From contig NZ_WFKM01000007.1 in NCBI RefSeq assembly GCF_011007365.1, forward strand, positions 62,001 to 126,000: a stretch of 64,000 bases of DNA. The letters are read 5' to 3'. A model generated the notes under the pieces. That model did no database searches and was not told the DNA's origin. It saw nothing but the letters and a program-made list of their open reading frames with translations. Within the stretch, counting starts at the first letter, position 1; each line of letters starts with the position of its first letter. The DNA comes from Sphingobacterium sp. xlx-96 (lineage in GTDB: Bacteria > Bacteroidota > Bacteroidia > Sphingobacteriales > Sphingobacteriaceae). Position numbers and translations under genes: made by a program. Below, one piece after another: positions 32,457 to 41,861 of the stretch.

Positions 32457-33779
32457 ATGGAATATATATATATAGCCTTACTTTTTGTTCTGATAGTTGC
32501 CTGTGCTTATTTGCTTTGGCGCAATGGGCGCTCTGTTTCTAGAGAAGCCTATGCGGCTGCGCTGGCAGAAAAGCAGCAGTTGGAAATTTCGGCTTCCAAG
32601 TCAAATCATCATGTTGAGCTGTTGGCCGAAGAGCTACAATCGCTCAAAGATGTGTTGGAAAGAGAAAGGCAGGAGAGACAAGCGGTAGAACGTACTTTAG
32701 AAGGGACTAATGCCTATTTGCAAGCGCAGCAGGAAAAGTATGTAGAGCAGAAGGAAGAAATATCCCATATAAAGGAGAAATTTAATGCAGATTTTCAGGT
32801 GCTAGCCAATAGAATTCTTGAAGAGAAAACACAAAAATTTACCGCCTACAATCAGGAACAAATGGGTAAGTTGTTGGATCCATTGAAAGATAAGATAAAG
32901 AGTTTTGAAGAGCGAGTAGAAAAGACCTATAATCAAGAGGCGGCCGAACGTAATGTGTTGAAAGGTGTAGTGGAGCAGCTCATGCAGCAGAGTCTGGAAA
33001 TAAAAAACGAGGCAGGCAATTTAGCGCGTGCTTTGAAAGGGGATACCAAAAAGCAAGGTAACTGGGGAGAGGTTGTATTGGAGCGTGTTCTGGAACGGTC
33101 TGGATTAAATCGGGATCAGGAATATCGTATGCAGGTTTCGTTGGCTGATGATCAGGGGCGTCGATTTCAACCGGATGCTGTCATAGATCTACCCGATAAT
33201 AAACAGTTGGTTGTCGACTCCAAAGTTTCACTCGTGTCGTATGAGAAGTTTGTGAATGCCGTGACGGACGAAGAAAGAGCGATACACCTAAAACAGCATG
33301 TGCTGTCTGTGGAGAACCACGTAAGGGAACTTTCTGTCAAGAACTACCATAGTCTATATGGAATACATTCGCCCGACTTTGTCTTGCTATTTATGCCGGT
33401 TGAATCGGCTCTAAGTGTGGCTGTAATGCACAAGCCTGAACTCTTTTCAGATGCTTGGGATCGAAAGGTAGTCATCGTAAGTCCTTCTACACTATTAGCT
33501 ACGCTGCGTACTATAGCGGCAGTTTGGAAGCAGGAACGTCAAAATAGAAATGTATTGGATATCGCACGCGAAGCAGGTCTGCTATACGATAAATTTGTAG
33601 GCTTCCTTACCGATATGGAACATATACAAAGTCATCTGGACAAAGCTTCTGAAAAGCATGGTGAGGCGATGCGTAAGCTCACTTCTGGTGCTGGCAATAT
33701 TGTACGTAAGGTCGAAAACCTAAAGGTTTTGGGGGCTAAAGCGAATAAGCAGATCGATGACCGCTTTTTAGAGGGGTAA
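32457..33779 (+). CDS. rmuC: DNA recombination protein RmuC
   Basis: The product has 440 residues from the ATG at 32457; a TTG 15 nt upstream is unlikely. One N-terminal membrane helix (YIYIALLFVLIVACAYLLW) is followed by a long coiled coil (about 30-150, Glu/Gln-rich) and the RmuC nuclease-like domain: KKQGNWGEVVLERVLERSGL, FQPDAVIDLPDNKQLVVDSK, DFVLLFMPVESAL, VIVSPSTLLATLRTIA. The Asp and Lys of VVDSKVS fit a PD-(D/E)xK core. RmuC limits recombination between short inverted repeats. Its stop is 1 nt from the convergent ggt stop. Confidence 0.94.
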   Translation: MEYIYIALLFVLIVACAYLLWRNGRSVSREAYAAALAEKQQLEISASKSNHHVELLAEELQSLKDVLERERQERQAVERTLEGTNAYLQAQQEKYVEQKEEISHIKEKFNADFQVLANRILEEKTQKFTAYNQEQMGKLLDPLKDKIKSFEERVEKTYNQEAAERNVLKGVVEQLMQQSLEIKNEAGNLARALKGDTKKQGNWGEVVLERVLERSGLNRDQEYRMQVSLADDQGRRFQPDAVIDLPDNKQLVVDSKVSLVSYEKFVNAVTDEERAIHLKQHVLSVENHVRELSVKNYHSLYGIHSPDFVLLFMPVESALSVAVMHKPELFSDAWDRKVVIVSPSTLLATLRTIAAVWKQERQNRNVLDIAREAGLLYDKFVGFLTDMEHIQSHLDKASEKHGEAMRKLTSGAGNIVRKVENLKVLGAKANKQIDDRFLEG

Positions 33780-33780
33780 T

Positions 33781-35472
33781 TTAATACCCCATTGCCTTGT
33801 CATCTCCTCTGGGATCCGCACCTGTCTGTAATCTGCCATCAGGAAGGATTACGATATTTTCAACCCGCCCTATAGGTCCTCTCTTATTGATTTTGTACCC
33901 GTCTTTTTCTAGACTCTTTCGGGTTTCTAGGTCGATAGCTTTTTCCTCTACATCAATATAATCGGGTTTCCATTGATGGTGAAAACGTGAGGCCGTTACC
34001 GATTCCTGTGCAGTCATGTCGAATTCTAGCACGTTTAGTATCGTCTGTAGGACAGAGGTGATTATTGTCGATCCACCGGGAGTCCCCACTACCATGCTCA
34101 GTTTTCCCTCCTTCTCGATAATAGTCGGAGTCATTGCCGAAAGCATCCGTTTTCCTGGCTGTATTGCATTGGCTTTCCCTCCTAGCAGTCCATACATATT
34201 GGGAGATCCCGGTTTAACAGAGAAGTCGTCCATTTCGTTGTTGAGCAGAAAGCCTGCGCCATCCACCCAGACACAAGAACCGTAGGATCCATTTATGGTT
34301 GTCGTAAGAGAGACAGCATTGCCTTCCTTGTCCACGATACTGAAGTGAGTTGTCTCTTCGGATTCGTAGCCGGGGAATTTGCTGGCTTTGATACTTTCGC
34401 TATTGGTCGCTTTTGCCAAGGACACCTTGGACATACGGAGGTTATTAAAGGAGGAGTCCGTAAGCTGCGGCACGGGCACATTGTAGAAGTCTGGGTCTCC
34501 AAGGTATGTAGCTCGATCTGCGTAAACTCTACGTTCGGCTTCAACAATCGCACGAACTGTGCTGTCTGCCTGGAATCCCCATTGTTTTAAAGGATATCTT
34601 TCAATTGATTGTAGCAAAGCTAACAATGCTATACCTCCACTGGAAGGTGGTGGCATTGAAATGATTTTATACCCTTTATAGTAGCCTATGATAGGTGCGC
34701 GCCATTGTGCGTTATAATCTGCTAAGTCTTGATGCGAAATAATTCCATTTCCTCGTTTCATTTCCTCTACGATATAATCGGCAGTCTTTCCTTTGTAAAA
34801 ACCATCACGTCCTTTTTGCGCAATCCGTTCTAGCGTTTCAGCTAATTCTGCTTGTCGGAAAAGATCGTTTTTGCGCCATAGATCCTCTTTGATAATAGCT
34901 GCGCCTTGTAGATTATATGCTTGAAATCTTTTTTTGTAGTGATTAAACTCTTGGGCTTGTTGGGCCGTAATAGGGAAACCTTCCTCTGCTAACTGAATAG
35001 CTGGGGCCAATAATTCTTTCCAAGGAAGACTGCTGTATTTTTTGTACGCCTCATCCATTCCTGCGACAGATCCTGGTACACCGGCCGCGAGCTGTCCATA
35101 TAGACTAAGGTCAGTTATAGGATCTCCTTTTTTATCCAAATACATGTCGCGAGAAGCTGTAGAAGGTGCTTTTTCGCGAAAATCCAAAGCGACAACTTTT
35201 CCATCTTTGCTACGATAGACCATAAATCCTCCTCCCCCGATGTTGCCAGCATTAGGATATACTACGGCAAGAGCGAATTTGACAGCGATGGCAGCGTCAA
35301 TGGCGTTTCCTCCTTTTTTCAAGATATCGATACCGATGGCAGAAGCTATTGGATGAGCGGTAACTACAGCGCCGTTTTTGTAGGTATGGGTATCTTGATT
35401 GTTGGCCCGCTGTTGCGTAGTACAGCTTGTCGTGATATAACAAAAGGCTATAAATAACCAAAAGTGTTTCAT
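33781..35472 (-). CDS. ggt: Gamma-glutamyltransferase (lipoprotein)
   Basis: The product has 563 residues and begins with a lipoprotein signal (FIAFCYITTSC). It is a proenzyme that cleaves itself before Thr of ETTHFSIVD (about residue 377) into large and small subunits. Other family marks: VVTAHPIASAIGIDILKKGGNAIDAA, GNIGGGGFMVYR, NAGNIGGGG, GSYGSCVWVDGAGFLLNNEMDDF, and MSALTPTI-like MLSAMTPTIIEKEGKLSMVV followed by GTPGGSTII. It hydrolyses or transfers gamma-glutamyl groups from glutathione in the periplasm. Confidence 0.95.
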   Translation of the reverse strand: MKHFWLFIAFCYITTSCTTQQRANNQDTHTYKNGAVVTAHPIASAIGIDILKKGGNAIDAAIAVKFALAVVYPNAGNIGGGGFMVYRSKDGKVVALDFREKAPSTASRDMYLDKKGDPITDLSLYGQLAAGVPGSVAGMDEAYKKYSSLPWKELLAPAIQLAEEGFPITAQQAQEFNHYKKRFQAYNLQGAAIIKEDLWRKNDLFRQAELAETLERIAQKGRDGFYKGKTADYIVEEMKRGNGIISHQDLADYNAQWRAPIIGYYKGYKIISMPPPSSGGIALLALLQSIERYPLKQWGFQADSTVRAIVEAERRVYADRATYLGDPDFYNVPVPQLTDSSFNNLRMSKVSLAKATNSESIKASKFPGYESEETTHFSIVDKEGNAVSLTTTINGSYGSCVWVDGAGFLLNNEMDDFSVKPGSPNMYGLLGGKANAIQPGKRMLSAMTPTIIEKEGKLSMVVGTPGGSTIITSVLQTILNVLEFDMTAQESVTASRFHHQWKPDYIDVEEKAIDLETRKSLEKDGYKINKRGPIGRVENIVILPDGRLQTGADPRGDDKAMGY

Positions 35473-35591
35473 CGTTTTTTTTTATTGGGAGTGGTTATGT
35501 CGGAGCGATATAAGCGTCAATACGCCACTCAATTTGAAATTAGTTTAGTCTTTTTTGTTAAAGATACTTATCTTCAGCTAAATTATCGAAT

Positions 35592-36350
35592 ATGCGCTAT
35601 TTTGTTTTTATCCTATTCCTTTTTGCGAATTTTGCTGTATCAGCACAGACTGTTCGCGTATTGACTTATAATATCCATCATGCAAATCCACCTTCCAAGC
35701 CGGGAGTAATTGACATAGAAGCAATAGCAGATGTAATTAATAAGGTCGATGCGGATGTCATCGGTATACAAGAAGTCGATGTTAATGTATCTCGTTCGGC
35801 ACATATGGATCAGGCTAAGCGACTTGCAGAACTTACGAATACCAACTATTACTTCTCTAAAGGTATCGATCTTGAAAAAGGGGAGTATGGAATCCTGATC
35901 TTGAGCAAGCATAAGATTCTTGGGCAGAGACGATATGATCTACCTATGCCGGTAAAGAGTGAAAATCGTTCTTTAGCAGTTATTGATGTTGCATTGTCGA
36001 ATGGAAAGACAATCTCCCTAGCGAATACGCATCTGGATCTTAAGGAAGAAAATAAAATCGCCCAGGCAAAATTTGTTAATGAGTTGGCTGCTGAGTATAA
36101 GCATCCTTTGATTCTGGTTGGCGATCTTAACGCTGCTCCAGCTTCGGAGCCTATTCAGCTATTTGAACAGAAGTTTGTACGCAATAAAAAAGATAATGCA
36201 CCAACTTTTCCTAACATCAACACGAAAGAAGAAATAGATTATATTTTAGTTTCAAAGCCCACTAAGTTTGAATGGAAGAAATATAAGGTCATAGATGCTT
36301 CTTATCCTTCTGATCATTTGCCTTTGTTGGCAGAAATCGTTTTGAAATAG
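35592..36350 (+). CDS. Secreted endonuclease/exonuclease/phosphatase (EEP) family hydrolase
   Basis: The product has 252 residues with a signal peptide (MRYFVFILFLFANFAVSAQ). EEP motifs are complete: LTYNIHH (Asn), IGIQEVD (Glu), NTHLDL (His), LVGDLNAAP (Asp, Asn) and SDHLPLLAEI (catalytic Asp-His). Substrates in the family range from DNA to phosphoinositides and sphingomyelin, and cannot be chosen from the sequence. The export signal argues against a DNA-repair role. Confidence 0.88.
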   Translation: MRYFVFILFLFANFAVSAQTVRVLTYNIHHANPPSKPGVIDIEAIADVINKVDADVIGIQEVDVNVSRSAHMDQAKRLAELTNTNYYFSKGIDLEKGEYGILILSKHKILGQRRYDLPMPVKSENRSLAVIDVALSNGKTISLANTHLDLKEENKIAQAKFVNELAAEYKHPLILVGDLNAAPASEPIQLFEQKFVRNKKDNAPTFPNINTKEEIDYILVSKPTKFEWKKYKVIDASYPSDHLPLLAEIVLK

Positions 36351-36356
36351 TATACT

Positions 36357-36683
36357 CTATTTGAGTTTCTCATTGTTCTGGTGGCGTTCGGCATCACGAA
36401 TACTCTTTTTATTCAGATTTTTTTCCAAAGCCTGTGTTAAATCTATGCCGGTTTGGTTTGCTAAACAAATGAGTACAAAAAGCACATCCGCCATTTCGTC
36501 CGACAAATCAACTTCTTTATCTGATTTTTTAAAAGATTGTTCGCCATATTGACGCGCCATAATACGTGCGACCTCTCCGACTTCTTCCATCAGCATTGCT
36601 GTGTTGGTCAATTCATTGAAATAACGGATCCCGGTTGTTGTAATCCATTTGTCGACGATTTCTTGTGCTTCTTTGATTGTCAT
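36357..36683 (-). CDS. MazG-like nucleotide pyrophosphohydrolase
   Basis: The product has 108 residues. It is an all-alpha NTP-PPase with the metal motif EEVGEVARIM and the second motif DLSDEMADVLFVLICLANQ (ExxD type), the usual arrangement for single-domain MazG-like dNTP pyrophosphatases. It probably removes non-canonical or excess nucleotides. It ends next to the convergent EEP gene and lies 55 nt downstream of dtd, so cotranscription with dtd is likely. Confidence 0.87.
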   Translation of the reverse strand: MTIKEAQEIVDKWITTTGIRYFNELTNTAMLMEEVGEVARIMARQYGEQSFKKSDKEVDLSDEMADVLFVLICLANQTGIDLTQALEKNLNKKSIRDAERHQNNEKLK

Positions 36684-36737
36684 TTTTTTTAATTGTTGAG
36701 TGTTAATGATAAATGGTTAATGTCATTAAACTAACCA

Positions 36738-37196
36738 TTAATAATTATCTTTATCCTTAGTGTTCATCATAATGGTGACAGGACCGTCGTTTCTAAGATC
36801 GATCTTCATATCAGCACCAAAGATACCCACTTGGACTTCTTTTCCTAGGAGTACGGACAGATGTTGAGCCATTTGGATGTACATCGGTTTGGCTTTGTCG
36901 GGTTTTGCTGCCCGTATAAAAGACGGGCGGTTTCCTTTCTTAGTCTGTGCAAATAGCGTGAATTGAGATACAAGAAGAATATTTCCTTCGATATCTTGTA
37001 TGGATTTATTCATCAGTCCCTGCTCGTCACCGAATATACGTAGGTTAACCAATTTTTGCGAAAGCCATTCCATATCCTGTTGACTATCTTCATCTTCAAT
37101 ACCTATCAATACCAATAAGCCATTACCTATCACTCCGGTCACTTGTTCGTCTACGGTGCACGAGGCTTGTGTCACCCGTTGTATTACTGCTCGCAT
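36738..37196 (-). CDS. dtd: D-aminoacyl-tRNA deacylase
   Basis: The product has 152 residues, usual for Dtd. It removes D-amino acids (and glycine from tRNA-Ala) to protect translation. Motifs: MRAVIQRVTQASCTV start, LLVSQFTLFAQTKKGNRPSF (SQxT box) and the cross-subunit loop NDGPVTIMM (family Gly-cisPro, GPV). Confidence 0.95.
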   Translation of the reverse strand: MRAVIQRVTQASCTVDEQVTGVIGNGLLVLIGIEDEDSQQDMEWLSQKLVNLRIFGDEQGLMNKSIQDIEGNILLVSQFTLFAQTKKGNRPSFIRAAKPDKAKPMYIQMAQHLSVLLGKEVQVGIFGADMKIDLRNDGPVTIMMNTKDKDNY

Positions 37197-37322
37197 GGTT
37201 CAAAGTAAAAATTAAAAAGTGAAAAGTGGAAATTATTCTTGTTGGAAAAGAAGATCCCACTGTAGCACATCATTCTGTGTACAGCGGGATATAATTTGTT
37301 GAAGGTTAGTAAACCTGTTTTT

Positions 37323-39788
37323 CTAAAAACGAATGTTTAAGCCTAGCATAAAATTAGTGGTTGCCTGTGGGTAGTAGAAATTGTAGTAATCCCTTTCGGC
37401 TCTGTTTTCAAATTTCTGTCCCCAAGTGTAGCCATTTGTTGTATACTTCGCGTTGAAGATGTTATTAATCATGAGGTTGCATCCGATTTCTTTAAGTCCT
37501 AAGGCCGAGAATGTATAGTTTGCCAAGAAATTGTTTACAAAAGAAGGGTCAATGGATCTTTCCTCTGCTGAAGTATTGTCTAGGTATAGACGTGATACAT
37601 ATTTAGACAATAAACTGAAAGAAAGCCTGTCAACCGGAGTGTACGTAAAACTATTAGAAAGAATAGTCGACGCAGATTTCGCAATTTTCGTGCTTCCTAA
37701 ATTGCGCGAGTCTTCTCTTAGGTAGTTCCAGTGGGTGTCGTTATCATATACCTGATAATATTCGACAAAGTCGTATATTTTATTGTCGCTCAGCGCAGCT
37801 GTTGCTGACCAGGTGAGTGTGCTACTGACCCTCCATGAAGCATCAAGCTCTAATCCGATACGGTGACTTTCAGGGATGTTCATACGTAACTCAGCTCCTG
37901 TATCATTCAATGTTCCGGTTGGGATCAGCTGATCTTTGTACAGCATTGCATACACATTTGTCCCTATGTTAAACCCTTCGCTACGGAAGCGATAGCCTAG
38001 CTCGATATCTTGCATGCGTTCCGGCTTCGGGAACTCGTTTCTAGGATTTTCTACATAATCTTTACGTACAGGTTCCTTGCTTGCATATGCGTAAGATGCA
38101 TAAATGTTTGAGTTGCCGTTAAGGAAATAGGTGGCGCCTACTTTAGGGTTTACAAAGTTTAATTTGTCGTTGAAATCCAGATCTTTGATTTTGTCGTCAT
38201 CGCCTTTTACGGTATAATTTACGTTGCGGTACTGTACATCAAAATTGAAAAGCCATTTGTCTATTTTATAGTCGGCTTTAACGTACATATTAAAATCGTA
38301 CTTTTGTGCATCATTCAGGTAGTATTTGCTGCCGGGGTTAGGATTGGCATTGAATTCGTCCCAAATGACCTTGCCGTAATGATCTCCTTTGTACTGATTG
38401 TACCCCCCACCAAAAATGAAGTTCCATTTATCGGAAGCTCTATAGTCAAAGGAGTAAATGAGTCCATAAAAATGGTTGTCCAGCCAACGCTGACGGATAA
38501 GGTCTGATTTCTTGATGATTTCCTGTCCGACGGTAACATCAGGTATCCCATATTTTATGAGTTTATCTTTTGTGCGATACTCTTCGTAATAGCCTGCACC
38601 ACGGGTGTAGTGTAAAGCGGAGTTGAATTTCAACTTTTCACTAATAACGTTGGTGTACTGCAGATGGCTATGCGTCTGCGTGTAGTTGTCGGTTTGATTG
38701 TCGTATGTGTAGTAGTTGTACTTTCTATCTGCATTTAGCAGACGGTCGTATTCTGGACCATCATATAATCCAAAAGCTTCATTTGCATATTTGATAAGAA
38801 GATCTTTATCGCCAGTCAGGAGGGGTTCGGGGGTTCCGTACCATGCCTGATAGGTTTTCTCTTTACCCGTGAAGACTGTGGCCTTCAAGGTATGTTTGTT
38901 GGTGTATAGTCCCGCGTCCACATAGAGCGATCTTAGATTTGACGATGCGCGATCAACGTATCCATCGGATACGATCCGTGATAAGCGGGTGTTTATAGCG
39001 AACTTGTTGCTCATCAGACCAGTTCCACCTTTAATGGTGTTTTTCCAAGAATTGTATGAGCCGAAGGAATTGTTTAATTCGGCGTAGGGTTTTTCTTCTA
39101 GTACATCAGTCTGGATGTTTAAAGAGGCACCGAAGGCACCGGCGCCATTTGTGGAAGTACCTATACCCCGTTGTATCTGTATGCTTTCTGTACTGGAGGC
39201 AAAGTCAGGTAAGTTGACAAAAAATGAGCCCATACTTTCGGCATCATTTAGCGGGATACCATTTAAAGTCACGTTAATGCGTTGGTTGTCAGAGCCTCGG
39301 ATCGTCATATTAGTATAACCAATCCCTGCGCCAGCATCAGATCCGATAACTACCCCAGGAGTCTGATCGAGTAGGTAAGGAATGTCCTGACCTAGATTTT
39401 TCTTCTTAATGTCTTCTTTTGTTAGATTTTTGAAGGTTGTCGCCGAATTTTCCTTGGCACGGGTAGCATAGACCAAGGCTTCATCAGCTTGTATAACAGC
39501 GGCTTGAAGCATGATATTGATGCTTCGTTGCCCAGTGGTTAATGGGCCAGTAAAAGACTTGTATCCCAAATAATGGACTTTGATTGTTCGATTGCTTTTC
39601 GGACCTATCGTGAATATAGCTATTCCGGATTTGTCGGTTTGTTTGGTGGTGTTGTCCATAGTCACGGTTGCGCCATGTAACAATTGTGCTTGACTGTTTG
39701 TCACTGTTACCTTAACATTTTCCTGTGCTATCACAACGATAATGGTAAGTAATCCTAGCAAACCAGTAGCAATAAGATGCTTAATCAT
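37323..39788 (-). CDS. TPP-riboswitch-controlled TonB-dependent receptor, probable thiamine transporter
   Basis: The product has 821 residues: signal peptide (MIKHLIATGLLGLLTIIVVI to AQ), a carboxypeptidase-regulatory-like domain (about 25-105), a TonB plug (about 120-230; DIPYLLDQTPGVVIGSDAGAG, TNMTIRGSDNQRINVTLNGI, STNGAGAFGASLNIQT) and a 22-strand barrel ending with phenylalanine-rich FMLGLNIRF. Imports a substrate across the outer membrane with TonB energy. A TPP riboswitch and a good promoter lie directly upstream (39825-39999), so the substrate is very probably thiamine or a precursor, as for the riboswitch-linked receptors of Bacteroides. Confidence 0.92.
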   Translation of the reverse strand: MIKHLIATGLLGLLTIIVVIAQENVKVTVTNSQAQLLHGATVTMDNTTKQTDKSGIAIFTIGPKSNRTIKVHYLGYKSFTGPLTTGQRSINIMLQAAVIQADEALVYATRAKENSATTFKNLTKEDIKKKNLGQDIPYLLDQTPGVVIGSDAGAGIGYTNMTIRGSDNQRINVTLNGIPLNDAESMGSFFVNLPDFASSTESIQIQRGIGTSTNGAGAFGASLNIQTDVLEEKPYAELNNSFGSYNSWKNTIKGGTGLMSNKFAINTRLSRIVSDGYVDRASSNLRSLYVDAGLYTNKHTLKATVFTGKEKTYQAWYGTPEPLLTGDKDLLIKYANEAFGLYDGPEYDRLLNADRKYNYYTYDNQTDNYTQTHSHLQYTNVISEKLKFNSALHYTRGAGYYEEYRTKDKLIKYGIPDVTVGQEIIKKSDLIRQRWLDNHFYGLIYSFDYRASDKWNFIFGGGYNQYKGDHYGKVIWDEFNANPNPGSKYYLNDAQKYDFNMYVKADYKIDKWLFNFDVQYRNVNYTVKGDDDKIKDLDFNDKLNFVNPKVGATYFLNGNSNIYASYAYASKEPVRKDYVENPRNEFPKPERMQDIELGYRFRSEGFNIGTNVYAMLYKDQLIPTGTLNDTGAELRMNIPESHRIGLELDASWRVSSTLTWSATAALSDNKIYDFVEYYQVYDNDTHWNYLREDSRNLGSTKIAKSASTILSNSFTYTPVDRLSFSLLSKYVSRLYLDNTSAEERSIDPSFVNNFLANYTFSALGLKEIGCNLMINNIFNAKYTTNGYTWGQKFENRAERDYYNFYYPQATTNFMLGLNIRF

Positions 39789-39824
39789 AAATGTAAAATA
39801 ATTTGAGTTAAACCAAACTATTGC

Positions 39825-39962
39825 AAGGGGTTACAATAGCGATACATTTAACCGCCCTTTCCCTACGCTGGCATTATCCAGATCAGGTGCTCCCGAGAAT
39901 ACTCGAGACGGGTATAATCTCAGCCTTACTTTATGTTCTGATGAACGAGGCACCCCTTTTCG
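39825..39962 (-). promoter_or_regulatory. TPP (THI-box) riboswitch
   Basis: Read on the minus strand, the segment contains GGGGTGCC at the 5' side, GGCTGAGA, then ATACCC, and the highly conserved pyrophosphate-side helix CTGATCTGGATAATGCCAGC with GTAGGGAAAG. This order is the TPP aptamer. Between ACCC and CTGATCTGG an added stem (CCCG-TCTCGAGTATTCT-CGGG) replaces the short optional arm. ACCCCTT at 39825-39831 (complement) could pair with AAGGGGT of the aptamer start, a candidate expression switch. Thiamine pyrophosphate binding should lower expression of the receptor gene starting at 39788. Confidence 0.93.
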
Positions 39963-39968
39963 ATGGCG

Positions 39969-39999
39969 CAAACATAGAATATTTTTTTTACAAAACAAA
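39969..39999 (-). promoter_or_regulatory. Promoter of the thiamine receptor transcript
   Basis: On the minus strand: -33 TTTG (complement of 39996-39999), 19-bp spacer, -7 TATGTTTG (complement of 39969-39976). Transcription would start a few bases before the riboswitch aptamer. Confidence 0.75.
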
Positions 40000-40144
40000 A
40001 GTTCATTTTTTTTGTGTAAAATAAATTACTTAATTTGTCAAGAGTATTGGTTTAAAGCAATATTTTGTGTTAAATTTACATTTTCTAAACAGGGTTGCTC
40101 TTTACCCCTTAGAAAATACACACACACTAACTATTGGTATATAA

Positions 40145-41314
40145 ATGGTTCATTATTATTCAGCTGATTATGTGATGCCAGTCACGTCCAGCCCTATCAA
40201 AAATGGGGTGATTGCAATGGACGAAAATGGTACGGTTTTGGGAATATATGATAATGATTCGGTGCCGAATAATGTAGAAATAGAACGCTTGAAGGGCGTT
40301 TTGATTCCTGGTTTTATTAACGCACATTGTCATTTGGAGTTGTCTCATTTGATAGGCAAAATTTCTCAAGAGCAGGGTTTGGTTAAATTTATCACCGAAG
40401 TGATGTCAAATCGGGGTGCAGACGATGACGTTGTCCGTGAGGCTATGATAGCTGCAGATCGAGCGATGTACGATAGCGGTATACAAGCGGTGGGCGATCA
40501 TGTAAATTCGGCTATTTCCGCTAGCGTGAAAGAAGCAAGTAAGATTGCTTATCATACTTTTGTTGAAATATTGGGATTGAATGATGAAGAAGTGAATCGT
40601 AAGATTGACGAAGCGCGGGAGCTTGAGTTTCATTTTGATTCTAGTCATGCTTCTATAACACTTCATTCTCCCTATTCTTGTTCTAAGGCACTTTTTAAAG
40701 CTTTTAAGAAGTCAGTTTCCGATGACAATATCATTTCAATCCACAATCAGGAGAGTGAAGAGGAAAATAAGCTTTTCCGTTACAAAACTGGGGATTTTTT
40801 AGAGTTCTATAAGCAAATCGGTTTTTCTGCAGATGATTTTAAAGCGCAGGCAAGAAATTCGGTACAGACCTACATGTCTTATCTCCCGACGGGCAATAAA
40901 ATTATCCTCGTACACAATACTTTTACTTCATTAAAAGATTTAGACTTTATCCGCAGAATGGGAAGGGATGTGGTGATGTGTCTCTGTCCAAAGGCTAATC
41001 TATATATTGAGGGCACCCTTCCTAAAGTAAGTATTCTTGAACAAAATGGATGTGAGATTGCTATAGGTACGGATAGTTTGGCGTCTAATGATACCCTAGA
41101 TATATTGGACGAGCTCAAAACATTGCACAAGCATTTTGCTGACCTGGATTTTATCAAAACGATACAGTGGGCGACCATCAATGGAGCAAAGGCATTGTCC
41201 TTGGAAGAGAGTTTAGGCTCATTAGAAGTGGGCAAGACTCCCGGTCTGTTACTTGTTAAAAATATGAATCATTTCAAAATGACGGACAAAGTTCAAATAG
41301 AACGTATTGCTTAA
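40145..41314 (+). CDS. Amidohydrolase-family deaminase-like protein
   Basis: The product has 389 residues. It has the metal-dependent hydrolase barrel of the cytosine/guanine/S-adenosylhomocysteine deaminase group: FINAHCHLELSHL (HxH metal ligands), LHSPYSCS, SIHNQESEEE (His), LVHNTF (His) and IAIGTDSLASND (Asp), then the end domain WATINGAKALSLEESLGSLE, VGKTPGLLLV. Likely cytosolic; possible activities include nucleobase or nucleoside deamination. The substrate is not identifiable. It is followed by a hairpin at 41346-41387. Confidence 0.83.
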   Translation: MVHYYSADYVMPVTSSPIKNGVIAMDENGTVLGIYDNDSVPNNVEIERLKGVLIPGFINAHCHLELSHLIGKISQEQGLVKFITEVMSNRGADDDVVREAMIAADRAMYDSGIQAVGDHVNSAISASVKEASKIAYHTFVEILGLNDEEVNRKIDEARELEFHFDSSHASITLHSPYSCSKALFKAFKKSVSDDNIISIHNQESEEENKLFRYKTGDFLEFYKQIGFSADDFKAQARNSVQTYMSYLPTGNKIILVHNTFTSLKDLDFIRRMGRDVVMCLCPKANLYIEGTLPKVSILEQNGCEIAIGTDSLASNDTLDILDELKTLHKHFADLDFIKTIQWATINGAKALSLEESLGSLEVGKTPGLLLVKNMNHFKMTDKVQIERIA

Positions 41315-41345
41315 ATAAAATTATTACTTTTGTAGTTAAGAAGCG

Positions 41346-41387
41346 TCGGCGTATACTTCACCTGAGTAAGGCAGGAGAATACGCCGA
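41346..41387 (+). terminator. Hairpin after the amidohydrolase gene
   Basis: CGGCGTAT (41347-41354) and ATACGCCG (41379-41386) pair, with an inner CCT/AGG stem. There is no clear T run, so it may be a processing or pausing hairpin. Confidence 0.5.
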
Positions 41388-41414
41388 TGTTCCGTATATG
41401 ACTATATATTACAG

Positions 41415-41547
41415 ATGAAATATTCATGTAGCGCAGGCCGCGAAAACACGAATGACCGCGAAGCAGCATGCACAGCAATTACAACAATTCGTGCATAATA
41501 TACTTTGGATATTCCATATGACCATTAAAAGTCAGATCGAGCTTGTG
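41415..41547 (+). repeat. Dispersed intergenic repeat, copy B
   Basis: It matches copy A at both ends: GAAATATTCATGTAGCGCAG at the start and TTTGGATATTCCATATGACC followed by ATTAAAAGTCAGAT at the end. An added middle section of about 45 nt (CCGCGAAGCAGC ... CAATTCGTGC) includes an inverted match to the CACGAAT before it. Like copy A, it ends close upstream of a gene start (acylphosphatase, 41574). Confidence 0.75.
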
Positions 41548-41573
41548 AGCTCATCTAAGATAATTATTTATAT

Positions 41574-41855
41574 ATGAAACATTGGGATATTACCGTTAAA
41601 GGAAAAGTTCAAGGCGTATATTTTAGGCTTACAGCAAAAGCGGTCGCTGATCAGCTTGGTGTTAAGGGGTTTGTACTGAATGAAGCAGATGGTTCTGTAT
41701 ATATCGAGGCAGAGGGTGATGATTTTGCTTTAACTTCGTTGGTTGAGTATTGTGAAGAGGGACCGGACAGGGCAGAGGTAGAATCTGTTGTGTATAAAGA
41801 GCGTTTGGAGCTTCAGGGCTTTACGGATTTTGTTGTATTGAAAAGACGAAAATAA
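41574..41855 (+). CDS. acyP: Acylphosphatase
   Basis: The product has 93 residues, the normal size. The signature is GKVQGVYFRLTAKAVADQLG with catalytic Arg in VYFR, and the Asn in VLNEADGSVYIEAEG (VRNxxDG in most members; here the Arg of that motif is Leu). It hydrolyses acyl phosphates such as acetyl- or carbamoyl-phosphate. It ends 6 nt before the flippase gene. Confidence 0.93.
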   Translation: MKHWDITVKGKVQGVYFRLTAKAVADQLGVKGFVLNEADGSVYIEAEGDDFALTSLVEYCEEGPDRAEVESVVYKERLELQGFTDFVVLKRRK

Positions 41856-41861
41856 GCTGTT

